A DNA stretch of 64,000 nt from NCBI GenBank assembly GCA_017304135.1, contig JAFLBB010000010.1, positions 26,157 to 90,156 of the forward strand. Reading direction: 5' to 3'. Shown one piece after another: positions 57,161-64,000 of this stretch. Numbering within the stretch: the first letter of the stretch is position 1; each line of letters opens with the position of its first letter. Under the pieces are notes generated by a model that was not told the DNA's origin, did not search any database, and was given only the letters and a program-made list of their open reading frames with translations. The stretch comes from Acidobacteriota bacterium. Its GTDB lineage: Bacteria > Acidobacteriota > Terriglobia > Bryobacterales > Bryobacteraceae. Both the position numbers and the translations under genes were made by a program.

Positions 57161-57619
57161 CTACGGATAAATGGTGGGGTAGGCCCGTTCCATTTCGGAA
57201 GCGATTTCCAGGGCCTCTCCGATTTGGACCAGGGGGCCCTGCCCGATGCCCGGGCAATTCCGCGCGGCCGCATTCCAGGCGCGGGTAGATTTGACCAGTT
57301 CGGGCCAGAAGGGGAAGAGTCGGCACTGGGCCGGCTTGGCGGGATGGATGGAGCAGCCGTTGCCGCGCAGGAAGTGGCACTGTGAGTGGCGCGGTTTGCG
57401 GAGGCGGAGGAGGTGGCGGGTGCGGTAGACGTAGCGCTGTTCAAACTCGGCCGCGGTCATGCGCAGATAGCGGGCGGCATCGCGCAGGTTGTCCTCGGTG
57501 AGGTAGACGTAGCCCTGGACGTTGCAGCAGTTGATGCAGCCGGGCTGGCAGGCGAAGCGGAGCTCGCGCTGCGGAGGCGCTGGAATGACGGCGGAACCTG
57601 TGATCTTCTTGCCTGCCAC
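57161..57619 (-). CDS. YkgJ-family cysteine-cluster protein
   Basis: A 152-residue protein of the YkgJ (CxxCxxCC) family, thought to hold a zinc or iron-sulfur site. The clusters are CQPGCINCCNVQG, CHFLRGNGCSIHP and QCRLFPFWP, followed by CPGIGQGP. It starts at GTG 57619. A TATA-containing symmetric sequence (57620-57627) sits right before the start. Its biochemical role is unknown. Confidence 0.87.
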   Translation of the reverse strand: MAGKKITGSAVIPAPPQRELRFACQPGCINCCNVQGYVYLTEDNLRDAARYLRMTAAEFEQRYVYRTRHLLRLRKPRHSQCHFLRGNGCSIHPAKPAQCRLFPFWPELVKSTRAWNAAARNCPGIGQGPLVQIGEALEIASEMERAYPTIYP

Positions 57620-57773
57620 GTTATACTGAAGCTAGCATGTGCCGCCCGTCGACAGTTCGGCCCTCGCTCTTTGCCGGCGACTGATCCGGCCCCTCCCTCC
57701 TTTACCTTGACGCCGTCCCTGGCGTTCTCATCTCACCCCCCAACCGAACTCGAGATCCTGAGGAGGATTTGCC

Positions 57774-59135
57774 ATGACCGAGACATTGGTTCAGGCCACT
57801 CATCAGTTGCCGCATCTGGTGACTTCGCTGCCCGGCCCGAAGGCCGCGGCTCTGATTGCGCGCGATGAGGCCGTGCTCTCGCCGAGCTACACGCGTTCCT
57901 ATCCGCTGGTGGCCGAACGGGGCGAGGGCGCGCTGATTTACGACGTCGACGGGAACCGCTTTTTGGACTGCAACGCGGGCATCGCCGTGGTCGCCACGGG
58001 GCACTGCCACCCGCGCGTGGTCGAAGCCATCCAGCGCCAGGCGGCGAAGCTGATTCACATGTCGGGCACGGATTTTTATTACGAGAACATGGTGGCGCTG
58101 GCCGAGAAGCTGGCGGCGCTGGCTCCGGGCGGCGGCGCGCGGCGGGTGTACTTTGGCAACTCGGGGACCGAAGCGGTGGAGGCGGCGTTGAAGCTGGCGC
58201 GGTATCACACGGGGCGCGATAAGTTCATCGCTTTTCTGGGCGGCTTTCATGGGCGCACGATGGGAGCGTTGTCGTTGACCGGGTCGAAGTCTGTGCAGCG
58301 GGCGCATTTTGGGCCGCTGGTGCCGGGGGTGACGCACATTCCCTATGCGAACTGCTATCGCTGCGCGTACGGGCGGCAGCCTGAGTCGTGCCATGTGGAG
58401 TGCGTGAAGGTGATCGAGGAGCAACTGTTCAAGACGATTCTGCCGGCGAATGAGGTGGCGGGGATTGTCGTTGAGCCGGTGCAGGGTGAGGGCGGGTATG
58501 TGAATCCGCCGCAGAAGTTCTTTGACGAACTGGCGGCTGTGGCGCGGCGGCACGGGATTCTGCTCATTTTCGATGAGATCCAGAGCGGGATGGGACGCAC
58601 GGGCAAGATGTGGGCGGCCGAGCACTACGGCATGTCGCCGGACATTCTCACCGCGGCCAAGGGCATTGCCAGCGGCATGCCGCTTTCGGCGACGATCGCG
58701 CGCGCCGAGGTGATGCAGTGGAAACCGGGGGCGCACGCTTCGACGTTTGGCGGCAATCCGGTGGCGGTGGCGGCGTCGCTGGCGACGATCGAACTGCTGG
58801 AGGAGGAGTTGCTCGACAACGCCACGCGCCTCGGGGCTCACCTGCGGGCGCGCATGGCGGACTGGCCGCGGCGCTTCCCCTGCGTGGGGCGCATTGGCGG
58901 CATCGGGCTGATGACCGGCATCGAGATTGTGCGCGACCAGCAGACGCGCGAGCGGGCGCAGGACTGGCGCGACCGGATCGAACAGATGTGTTTTGAGCGC
59001 GGCGTGCTGATCCTGGGCGCGGGGGAGAACTCACTGCGCCTGTCGCCGCCGCTGGTGATCACGCGCGACCAGGCCGACTTTCTCGCCGACACGCTCGAGG
59101 AGTGCCTGGCGCACTTCCCCGCCCGGCAAGGGTAA
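57774..59135 (+). CDS. Class III aminotransferase, acetylornithine/4-aminobutyrate type
   Basis: A 453-residue PLP enzyme. Features include GNSGTEAVEAALKLARYHTG, LIFDEIQSGMGRTG and the Schiff-base lysine in TAAKGIASGMPL, then HASTFGGNPVAVAA. A CYRCAYGRQPESC insert near residue 200 marks the acetyl-ornithine-aminotransferase-like subgroup related to GabT. AGGAGG precedes the ATG. The amino donor is not certain. Confidence 0.9.
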   Translation: MTETLVQATHQLPHLVTSLPGPKAAALIARDEAVLSPSYTRSYPLVAERGEGALIYDVDGNRFLDCNAGIAVVATGHCHPRVVEAIQRQAAKLIHMSGTDFYYENMVALAEKLAALAPGGGARRVYFGNSGTEAVEAALKLARYHTGRDKFIAFLGGFHGRTMGALSLTGSKSVQRAHFGPLVPGVTHIPYANCYRCAYGRQPESCHVECVKVIEEQLFKTILPANEVAGIVVEPVQGEGGYVNPPQKFFDELAAVARRHGILLIFDEIQSGMGRTGKMWAAEHYGMSPDILTAAKGIASGMPLSATIARAEVMQWKPGAHASTFGGNPVAVAASLATIELLEEELLDNATRLGAHLRARMADWPRRFPCVGRIGGIGLMTGIEIVRDQQTRERAQDWRDRIEQMCFERGVLILGAGENSLRLSPPLVITRDQADFLADTLEECLAHFPARQG

Positions 59136-59145
59136 CCTGGAGCGA

Positions 59146-59673
59146 GTGCGCATTCTCGACGTCGGCTGCGGCATCAACAAGTTTCCTGGGGCCATCGGCA
59201 TTGACCGCATCGCCGGCACACGGGCGGATGTGCTGTGCGAACTGGATCATTTCCCCTATCCGTTCCGCGATTCGCAGTTTGACCAGGTGCGGGCGATCCA
59301 TGTGATCGAGCATGTGGCTGATGTGATCCGCACGATGGAAGAGTTCCACCGGCTGGCCAGGCCGGGGGGCCGGATTGTGCTCTCCACGCCGCATTACACC
59401 GACTTCAGCTCATTCTGCGACCCGACGCACCGCTGGCACCTGAACAGCTTCAGCTTTCGCTACTTCGGGAGCGACAATGCCGGCTATGGCTACTATTCGC
59501 CGGTGCGTCTGCGCGAGATTTCCGTGCGCGTGAAGCTACTAGCATTCTGGCGATGGCTCGGCTTCGAATTTCTGGTGAACCGCTTTCCGCGCTTCCGGCG
59601 ATTTTGGGAGTACTACCTGTGCTATGTGGTTCGCGGCAAGGTGATGGACTTCGAGTTCGAAGTGCTGAAGTAG
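59146..59673 (+). CDS. Class I SAM-dependent methyltransferase
   Basis: A 175-residue protein whose N-terminus ILDVGCGINKFPGAIGIDR is the SAM-binding motif I. QVRAIHVIEHVADVIRTMEE and LARPGGRIVLSTPHYTDF follow in the usual order. It starts at GTG 59146 with GGAG upstream, ten bases after the aminotransferase gene. Substrate unknown. Confidence 0.85.
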   Translation: MRILDVGCGINKFPGAIGIDRIAGTRADVLCELDHFPYPFRDSQFDQVRAIHVIEHVADVIRTMEEFHRLARPGGRIVLSTPHYTDFSSFCDPTHRWHLNSFSFRYFGSDNAGYGYYSPVRLREISVRVKLLAFWRWLGFEFLVNRFPRFRRFWEYYLCYVVRGKVMDFEFEVLK

Positions 59674-59689
59674 CGTCGCGGAGGGCGAG

Positions 59690-60250
59690 GTGATCGCCTG
59701 GTTGCTGACGGCGGGGTTGCGGCGGTGGCGGCAGGGGAAATTGCGCCAACTGCCGCGGGCGCAGGCGTTGGGCCCGCTGGGCGAGGACCTGGCGGCCGAT
59801 TACCTGGAGCGGGCGGGTTTTCGCATCCATGAGCGCAACTGGCGGCCGAAGACCGGCCGCGGGGAACTGGACATCATCGCCAGCGAGGGGGGTGTGCTCG
59901 TATTTGTAGAGGTGAAGACACGGAGTACGGACGAGTTCGGAGCGCCGGAGCGGGCCATCGGCGAACAGAAGCGATGGATGCTGGCACATGCGGCGCAGCG
60001 CTTTTTCCGGTCGCACACGGAGGCCCCTAGGCTGTTGCGCTTCGACACGGTTTCGGTGGTGTGGACGGGACCGCTGAGCGCGCCGGAGTCGGCGCGGGTG
60101 GAACATGTACGCGACGCGTTCTTTCTGGGCGGGGTGGCCCCGGAAGCGTTTGCTCCGCACATTGCGCGGGCCAGGCAGCGGCGCGTGGAAGAGGCGTTGG
60201 GTGTGGAACCGGCCGACGGGGAGGGGCCGGCCGAACGCGCATCGCTATAA
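59690..60250 (+). CDS. yraN: YraN (UPF0102) family endonuclease-like protein
   Basis: A 186-residue protein of the YraN family, with a restriction-endonuclease-like fold. The core motif is GRGELDIIASEGGVLVFVEVKTR (Asp...ExK type), preceded by GEDLAADYLERAGF. Starts at GTG 59690 behind a purine-rich GGAGGGCGAG. The C-terminal roughly 60 residues are longer than usual and cover the galT -10. Confidence 0.88.
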   Translation: MIAWLLTAGLRRWRQGKLRQLPRAQALGPLGEDLAADYLERAGFRIHERNWRPKTGRGELDIIASEGGVLVFVEVKTRSTDEFGAPERAIGEQKRWMLAHAAQRFFRSHTEAPRLLRFDTVSVVWTGPLSAPESARVEHVRDAFFLGGVAPEAFAPHIARARQRRVEEALGVEPADGEGPAERASL

Positions 60251-60251
60251 T
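60246..60251 (+). promoter_or_regulatory. TATAAT -10 of galT
   Basis: A perfect TATAAT overlaps the stop region of the YraN gene and ends 25 bases before TTG 60277. The predicted short leader would include the GGAGGG ribosome binding site. Confidence 0.5.
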
Positions 60252-60276
60252 CAGAAGTTCGACTTTCGGAGGGTGC

Positions 60277-61278
60277 TTGCCTGAGCTGAGAAAAGATCCT
60301 GTCACCGGGCGCTGGGTGATCATCGCCACCGAGCGCGCGCGCAGACCGATGGATTTTCACCGCGAACCGGTGAAGATCCAGGGAGCCCGCCTGTGTCCCT
60401 TTTGCCCCGGCCAGGAGTTGAAGACTCCGCCCGAGGTGCTGTCGTTCCGCGACACGGGGGGCGCCAACGCCCCTGGGTGGCGGGTGCGTGTGGTGCCCAA
60501 CAAGTTCCCCGCGCTGCGCGTGGAAGGGCAACTGGACCGCGAGGGCGAGGGGCTCTACGACAAGATGAACGGCATCGGGGCGCATGAGGTGATCGTGGAA
60601 TCGCCGGTGCACGAATCGACGCTGGCCGAGTTGCAGGAGAAGAACGTCGAGGAGGTGTTCTGGGCTTTCCGCGAGCGCATCCTGGACCTGCGCAAGGACC
60701 GGCGGCTGCGCTACATTCTGATCTTCAAGAATCATGGCGAACTGGCCGGGGCCTCGCTGGAGCACACCCACTCGCAGCTGATCGGCCTGCCCGTGGTGCC
60801 CAAGCGCGTGCAGGAGGAATTGGATGGCGCCAAGCGCCACTTCGACTACCGCGAACGCTGTGTGTTTTGCGACATCGTGAAGCAGGAGGCGCGCGACATG
60901 CGCCGCGTTGTGTTGGAAACCGAACACTTCCTGGCCATCACGCCGTACGCCTCGCGCTTTGCCTTCGAAACCTGGATTGTGCCGCGGCGGCACGAGTCGC
61001 ATTTTGAGAATGCGGAGAGCTCCGTGATGCGCAACCTGGCCTGGGTGGTGCGGGCCGCGCTGCGCAAGATGGACCGCGTGCTGGAATGGCCCGCCTACAA
61101 CATGGTGATGCACAGCTCACCAGTGCAGGAGGGGCCGCTGGAGCACTACCACTGGCACATCGAGCTGATTCCGAAGATCAGCAAGGTGGCCGGGTTCGAA
61201 TGGGGGACGGGATTTTATATCAACCCCACGCCGCCGGAAGAGGCGGCCGATTTCCTGCGCGAGGCGGGCCTGCCGTAA
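60277..61278 (+). CDS. galT: Galactose-1-phosphate uridylyltransferase (GalT) family
   Basis: A 333-residue HIT-superfamily nucleotidyltransferase. It opens with LRKDPVTGRWVIIATERARR, has the zinc pair CPFC (Cys40, Cys43) and the catalytic region LEHTHSQLIGLPVVP, where HxHxQ supplies the nucleophilic histidine. TTG 60277 is chosen because homology starts there and GGAGGG precedes it. No other Leloir genes are near, so a GalT-like phosphorylase role cannot be excluded. Confidence 0.88.
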   Translation: MPELRKDPVTGRWVIIATERARRPMDFHREPVKIQGARLCPFCPGQELKTPPEVLSFRDTGGANAPGWRVRVVPNKFPALRVEGQLDREGEGLYDKMNGIGAHEVIVESPVHESTLAELQEKNVEEVFWAFRERILDLRKDRRLRYILIFKNHGELAGASLEHTHSQLIGLPVVPKRVQEELDGAKRHFDYRERCVFCDIVKQEARDMRRVVLETEHFLAITPYASRFAFETWIVPRRHESHFENAESSVMRNLAWVVRAALRKMDRVLEWPAYNMVMHSSPVQEGPLEHYHWHIELIPKISKVAGFEWGTGFYINPTPPEEAADFLREAGLP

Positions 61279-61368
61279 GGCGGCGAGCCGGGCACTGTGA
61301 TTTGCTCGCGGCGTTCTCCGGCTTCCGCCTAACGGACGGCTCAGGTTGCGCCGATATATGTCTGAAGT

Positions 61369-61752
61369 ATGATCGAAGCGCTCCTGCCTGTTCTCACCGC
61401 CCTGGGAGCAGCCGCTGTCACGTGGCATCTGGCCAGGGCCCAGCAGCAGACGGCCCTGCTGGAGCAGATTGGGCGCCAGAAATCGGCTTTGGAACGAATG
61501 AAGAAGCGGAATGCCACGCTGACGAGCGACCTGAAATTGGCGCGCGCCAAACTGCAATTCCAACAGACGCTGCGCTCCCTGGAGTTCGCCGCCCTGACGG
61601 CGCAACTTCCCGGCCCCTCGGCGGCATTGGAAGCTGGCGGCCAGTTCGAAGTGAACGAGTCGCTGGCCTCGCTGTTCCGGGCCACGCGCGAGGCCGAGGA
61701 AGCAACCGTTACGCAGCCGGTTCGCCGGCGGCGTGTCGGTCCGGCGGCCTGA
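61369..61752 (+). CDS. Small protein with N-terminal membrane anchor and coiled coil
   Basis: A 127-residue protein. Residues 3-22 form a hydrophobic anchor, followed by a coiled coil (about 25-70, LEQIGRQKSALERMKKRN). No family is recognised. TATATG (61355-61360) eight bases before the ATG could be its -10. Its last codons lie inside the direct repeat that is duplicated at the right edge of the window. Confidence 0.6.
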   Translation: MIEALLPVLTALGAAAVTWHLARAQQQTALLEQIGRQKSALERMKKRNATLTSDLKLARAKLQFQQTLRSLEFAALTAQLPGPSAALEAGGQFEVNESLASLFRATREAEEATVTQPVRRRRVGPAA

Positions 61753-61848
61753 GACAGAGGGCGTGCGGCTCTAGCCGATGAGGCCTCGCAGCAATTCGAC
61801 GCCCATCTTCATGTCGGCGAGACGCGTATCGAGGTTCTCCACTTCGCG
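61723..61848. repeat. Direct repeat, left copy (at least 126 bp, identical)
   Basis: Bases 61723-61848 recur without a mismatch at 63875-64000, an offset of 2152. The copy starts inside the last codons of the 127-residue gene and covers the end of the isomerase gene. The right-hand copy runs off the window, so the full repeat may reach about 340 bp, where the left copy meets the aldehyde dehydrogenase gene. Confidence 0.95.
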
Positions 61849-62066
61849 CTCAACGCAGAGTGGTCCCTGGTAGCCCACCTCTTTCAACTTGGCCACGAAA
61901 CGTTCCATGCCCACGGAGCCCTGGCCGAGGGGACGTTCCGTGCCGAGTGCGCCGGGGACTCCCTTGGGCGGCCAGTCGCCGTCCTTGGCGTGGACGGTGA
62001 CCACGTGCGGGGCGAGGACGCCGAGGGCGTCGATGGGATCGCCCGTGCCGTAGAGGATCACCTTCC
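61771..62066 (-). pseudogene. C-terminal fragment of a sugar-phosphate isomerase/epimerase
   Basis: The frame encodes the last third of a xylose-isomerase-like TIM barrel, with VILYGTGDPIDALG, HVVTVHAKDGDWPP and the C-terminal VEREVENLDTRLADM. It lacks the first roughly 180 residues. Upstream coding stops abruptly at the aldehyde dehydrogenase terminator region (near 62066). A second copy of its end begins at 63923, so this is a truncated duplicate. Confidence 0.8.
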
Positions 62067-62069
62067 TGC

Positions 62070-63467
62070 TTAAATCGGATACTGCCCCGGCTGCGTCTCG
62101 ATCGTAATCCAACGTAACTCCGTGAATGCATCGATACCGGCCTTGCCGCCAAATCGCCCGTAGCCGGAACCGTTCACGCCCCCAAACGGCATCTGCGGCT
62201 CATCATGCACCGTCGGTCCATTCACGTGGCAGATGCCGGTCTTGATCTGCCGCGCCACTCTCAAGCCGCGTGCCGTATCGCAAGTAAAGACCGATGCCGC
62301 CAAGCCATACTCAGTATCGTTCGCGAGCCGGATCGCCTCTGCCTCATCGGAGGCGCGCACCACAGCCACCACCGGGCCAAAACTCTCCTCACGGAACAAC
62401 CGCATGGCGGGCGTCACTCGGTCGATCACGGTCGCCGGCACCAGCACACCCTCGGCTTCGCCACCGGTCAAACGCACCGCACCCTTCGACAGGGCATCAT
62501 CAACCAGGGACGCGACACGCGCCGCTGTTCGAAGCTCCACCACCGCGCCGAGAGGAGTCTTCCCTTCCCGCGGGTCGCCCACCGCCATCGAAGCCGCCTT
62601 CGCCCGGAACTTCTCCGCGAAGGCATCGGCCACGGCGTCGAGCACGATAATCCTCTCCGTCGACATGCAAATCTGGCCCTGGTTCATGAACGCCCCGAAG
62701 GCCGCGGCCTTCACCGCCTCATCCAGATCGGCGTCTTCGAGAACCAACAAAGGCGCCTTCCCGCCGAGTTCGAGCAACACCGGCTTCAAATGCGCCGCCG
62801 CCCGCTGGGCCACCACCCGGCCCACGGCCGTTGAACCCGTAAAGTTGATCCGCCGCACCGCCGGATGATCGATCAGCGCGCCCACCACCTCAGCCGCATC
62901 GGCCGGCGCATTCGTCACCGTGTTCACCACGCCGTCGGGAAAGCCCGCCTCTTCGAACGCTTCCACAATCAACTGATGCGTTCGCGGACACGTCTCGCTC
63001 GCCTTCAAAATCACGGTATTCCCGCAAGCCAGCGGCACCGCCACGGCACGCGCCCCGAGAACCACCGGTCCGTTCCATGGGGCGATGCCCAAAATCACGC
63101 CCACGGGTTCGCGCAAGGCCATCGCCACGCAACCGGGCCTGTCGGAGGGAATCACTTCGCCGCCGATCTGCGTGGTCAAAGCGGCTGCCTCCCGAATCAC
63201 GTCGGCGGCCAGGCTCACGTTGAACATCGCCCAGCCTGGCGTCGCCCCGGTCTCAGCCGTCATCGCCTCAACGAACGCCGGCGCCTTGGCCTGCAATGCG
63301 TCAGCGGCCTTCGTCAGCAAGGCCCGCCGCGCGTTCGGCCCTGTCGCTGACCACGCCGGAAACGCCGCGTCAGCTCGCTCGGCCACCGCCTCCGCCTCCG
63401 CCACCGTCATCGCACGCGCCGTAGACGCCACCTCGCCCGTCATCGGATTCAACCGTTCAAATGTCAC
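62070..63467 (-). CDS. Aldehyde dehydrogenase, vanillin/salicylaldehyde type
   Basis: A 465-residue NAD(P)-dependent ALDH. The catalytic cysteine is in NQGQICMSTER, the glutamate in LLELGGKAPLLV, and the nucleotide site includes FTGSTAVGR and IAPWNGPV. It starts at GTG 63467 with GGAGGAG upstream. It is complete but sits between two copies of a direct repeat, having apparently been inserted beside the isomerase gene. Substrate specificity is inferred from overall similarity to the aromatic-aldehyde branch. Confidence 0.92.
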   Translation of the reverse strand: MTFERLNPMTGEVASTARAMTVAEAEAVAERADAAFPAWSATGPNARRALLTKAADALQAKAPAFVEAMTAETGATPGWAMFNVSLAADVIREAAALTTQIGGEVIPSDRPGCVAMALREPVGVILGIAPWNGPVVLGARAVAVPLACGNTVILKASETCPRTHQLIVEAFEEAGFPDGVVNTVTNAPADAAEVVGALIDHPAVRRINFTGSTAVGRVVAQRAAAHLKPVLLELGGKAPLLVLEDADLDEAVKAAAFGAFMNQGQICMSTERIIVLDAVADAFAEKFRAKAASMAVGDPREGKTPLGAVVELRTAARVASLVDDALSKGAVRLTGGEAEGVLVPATVIDRVTPAMRLFREESFGPVVAVVRASDEAEAIRLANDTEYGLAASVFTCDTARGLRVARQIKTGICHVNGPTVHDEPQMPFGGVNGSGYGRFGGKAGIDAFTELRWITIETQPGQYPI

Positions 63468-63594
63468 AACTTACTCCTCCCACATCGCGCGTGAGCGCGG
63501 TGATCATTCCTAAGGATGGGACCATATCCACCCCGCTTCGGTCAAGAAAGAGTGTAGACAACCACAGGGTCGGGCCTTGAGGCTGGTCCTATCG
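63468..63594. other. Upstream region of the aldehyde dehydrogenase gene
   Basis: Holds the GGAGGAG ribosome binding site and an imperfect GC-rich dyad (about 63484-63503) that might be a regulator site. No gene is seen. Confidence 0.35.
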
Positions 63595-63824
63595 TTAGCG
63601 GCCCAGGACCTGCTTGCCGGCCGCGAGTACTGTGAGAATCATCTCGACGTCGTAGACGGCGCCGCCGCAACCGCCGCTGACGTCCTGCAGAGCCGCCAGA
63701 GGCGCGTATCCGAAGGCAGTTGCGGATCCGGCTGAAGGCCGGCGCGGGGAGAGCTGCCGACGAGTAACTGGTCTCCGCCACTTACAGTAACATTGGGGCC
63801 GAATGAGTTGACGGTGGCGGTCAT
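63595..63824 (-). pseudogene. Remnant of a small gene, frameshifted
   Basis: Starting at ATG 63824 the frame reads MTATVNSFGPNVTVSGGDQL then LVGSS, which looks like real protein, but it soon degrades. A different frame then reads AFGYAPLAALQDVSGGCGG and VYDVEMILTVLAAGKQVLGR before a TAA at 63597-63595. The 230-base span is not a multiple of three, consistent with one frameshift. The family is not recognised. Confidence 0.4.
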
Positions 63825-63874
63825 CTACCGCTGGTCCACCACGATCTCGATGCGGTCGCCATCGAGTGATTTCC
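63825..63874 (-). pseudogene. Tail of a truncated gene at the repeat junction
   Basis: This short frame ends SLDGDRIEIVVDQR and a TAG that touches the next ATG (TAGATG). Its 5' part is missing because the direct repeat begins at 63875. It looks like the end of a gene cut by the rearrangement. Confidence 0.35.
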
Positions 63875-64000
63875 CGCCGGCGGCGTGTCGGTCCGGCGGC
63901 CTGAGACAGAGGGCGTGCGGCTCTAGCCGATGAGGCCTCGCAGCAATTCGACGCCCATCTTCATGTCGGCGAGACGCGTATCGAGGTTCTCCACTTCGCG
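63875..64000. repeat. Direct repeat, right copy, running off the window
   Basis: Identical to 61723-61848 over all 126 visible bases. The bases before it (TTTCC versus CGGTT) differ from the left copy, fixing the left boundary of the duplication. Confidence 0.95.
63923..64000 (-). CDS. Sugar-phosphate isomerase/epimerase, 3' end only
   Basis: The last 25 codons and stop of the same isomerase as the fragment at 61771, in the second repeat copy. The gene continues beyond the window, and is probably the intact copy. Nothing more can be said from the visible part. Confidence 0.6.
   Translation of the reverse strand, partial: REVENLDTRLADMKMGVELLRGLIG

Noticed and set aside
57620..57627. Shared symmetric -10 for the YkgJ-family gene and the aminotransferase gene
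   Set aside because: The TATA element abuts the YkgJ GTG with no room for a transcription start, and the aminotransferase start is about 150 bases away with its own ribosome binding site.
61723..64000. Insertion sequence as the cause of the direct repeat
   Set aside because: No transposase frame, no terminal inverted repeats and the repeat is far longer than a target-site duplication.

Overview
The window is GC-rich, densely coded bacterial chromosome. It most resembles an Acidobacteriota genome of the Bryobacterales/Solibacter type. The clues are the pairing of an ECF sigma factor with a TPR serine/threonine kinase, the many exported S9, M28 and sulfatase enzymes, the Tat-exported aldehyde oxidase, and the yceD-rpmF-plsX housekeeping run. 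This placement is inferred from gene content; there is no rRNA in the window and no search was run.

Layout. 1-6.1 kb: MsrP methionine-sulfoxide reductase, a secreted S9 peptidase, then an ECF sigma/Ser-Thr kinase pair whose kinase is split by an apparent -1 frameshift. 6.6-7.7 kb: a small membrane protein and a FitAB/VapBC toxin-antitoxin pair with a palindromic operator. 7.8-18.7 kb: a long co-directional housekeeping run (YceD, rpmF, plsX, dsbD, M28 peptidase, dipeptide epimerase, HMA protein, dnaG, rpoD), closed by a convergent NadD-like gene. 19.4-23.3 kb: a three-subunit molybdenum aldehyde oxidase operon like PaoABC. 23.3-28.9 kb: an accessory block with a Cys-containing 71-residue protein, a cytosolic subtilase with a prodomain, a CHAT caspase-like protease and two unrecognised proteins. 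This is the best candidate here for an undescribed system. 28.9-34.3 kb: a small membrane protein, HAD phosphatase, malQ, murB and a DUF2461 gene. 34.5-44.3 kb: a complex I operon in the order nuoC-D-I-J-K-L-M-N-H, lacking A, B, E, F and G. 44.3-50.6 kb: an APS kinase with a degenerate sulfurylase-like N-terminus, an exported protein, molybdate ABC transporter genes (modBC), FmdE, ThiE and a sulfatase. 50.6-57.0 kb: the flagellar basal-body operon flgBC-fliEFGHIJ behind a probable sigma-54 promoter. 57.1-61.8 kb: a Cys-cluster protein, class III aminotransferase, methyltransferase, YraN, GalT and a small coiled-coil protein. 61.7-64 kb: a rearranged locus in which an aldehyde dehydrogenase and gene remnants lie between two identical copies of one sequence, leaving a truncated sugar-phosphate isomerase.

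Themes. Molybdenum recurs: MsrP and the aldehyde oxidase use molybdopterin, modBC would import molybdate, and FmdE is a family often tied to molybdenum enzymes. Many single genes carry a TATAAT-like hexamer only 6-14 nt before the start codon and no Shine-Dalgarno sequence, which implies leaderless or very short-leader mRNAs. Two divergent gene pairs appear to share a symmetric -10 element.
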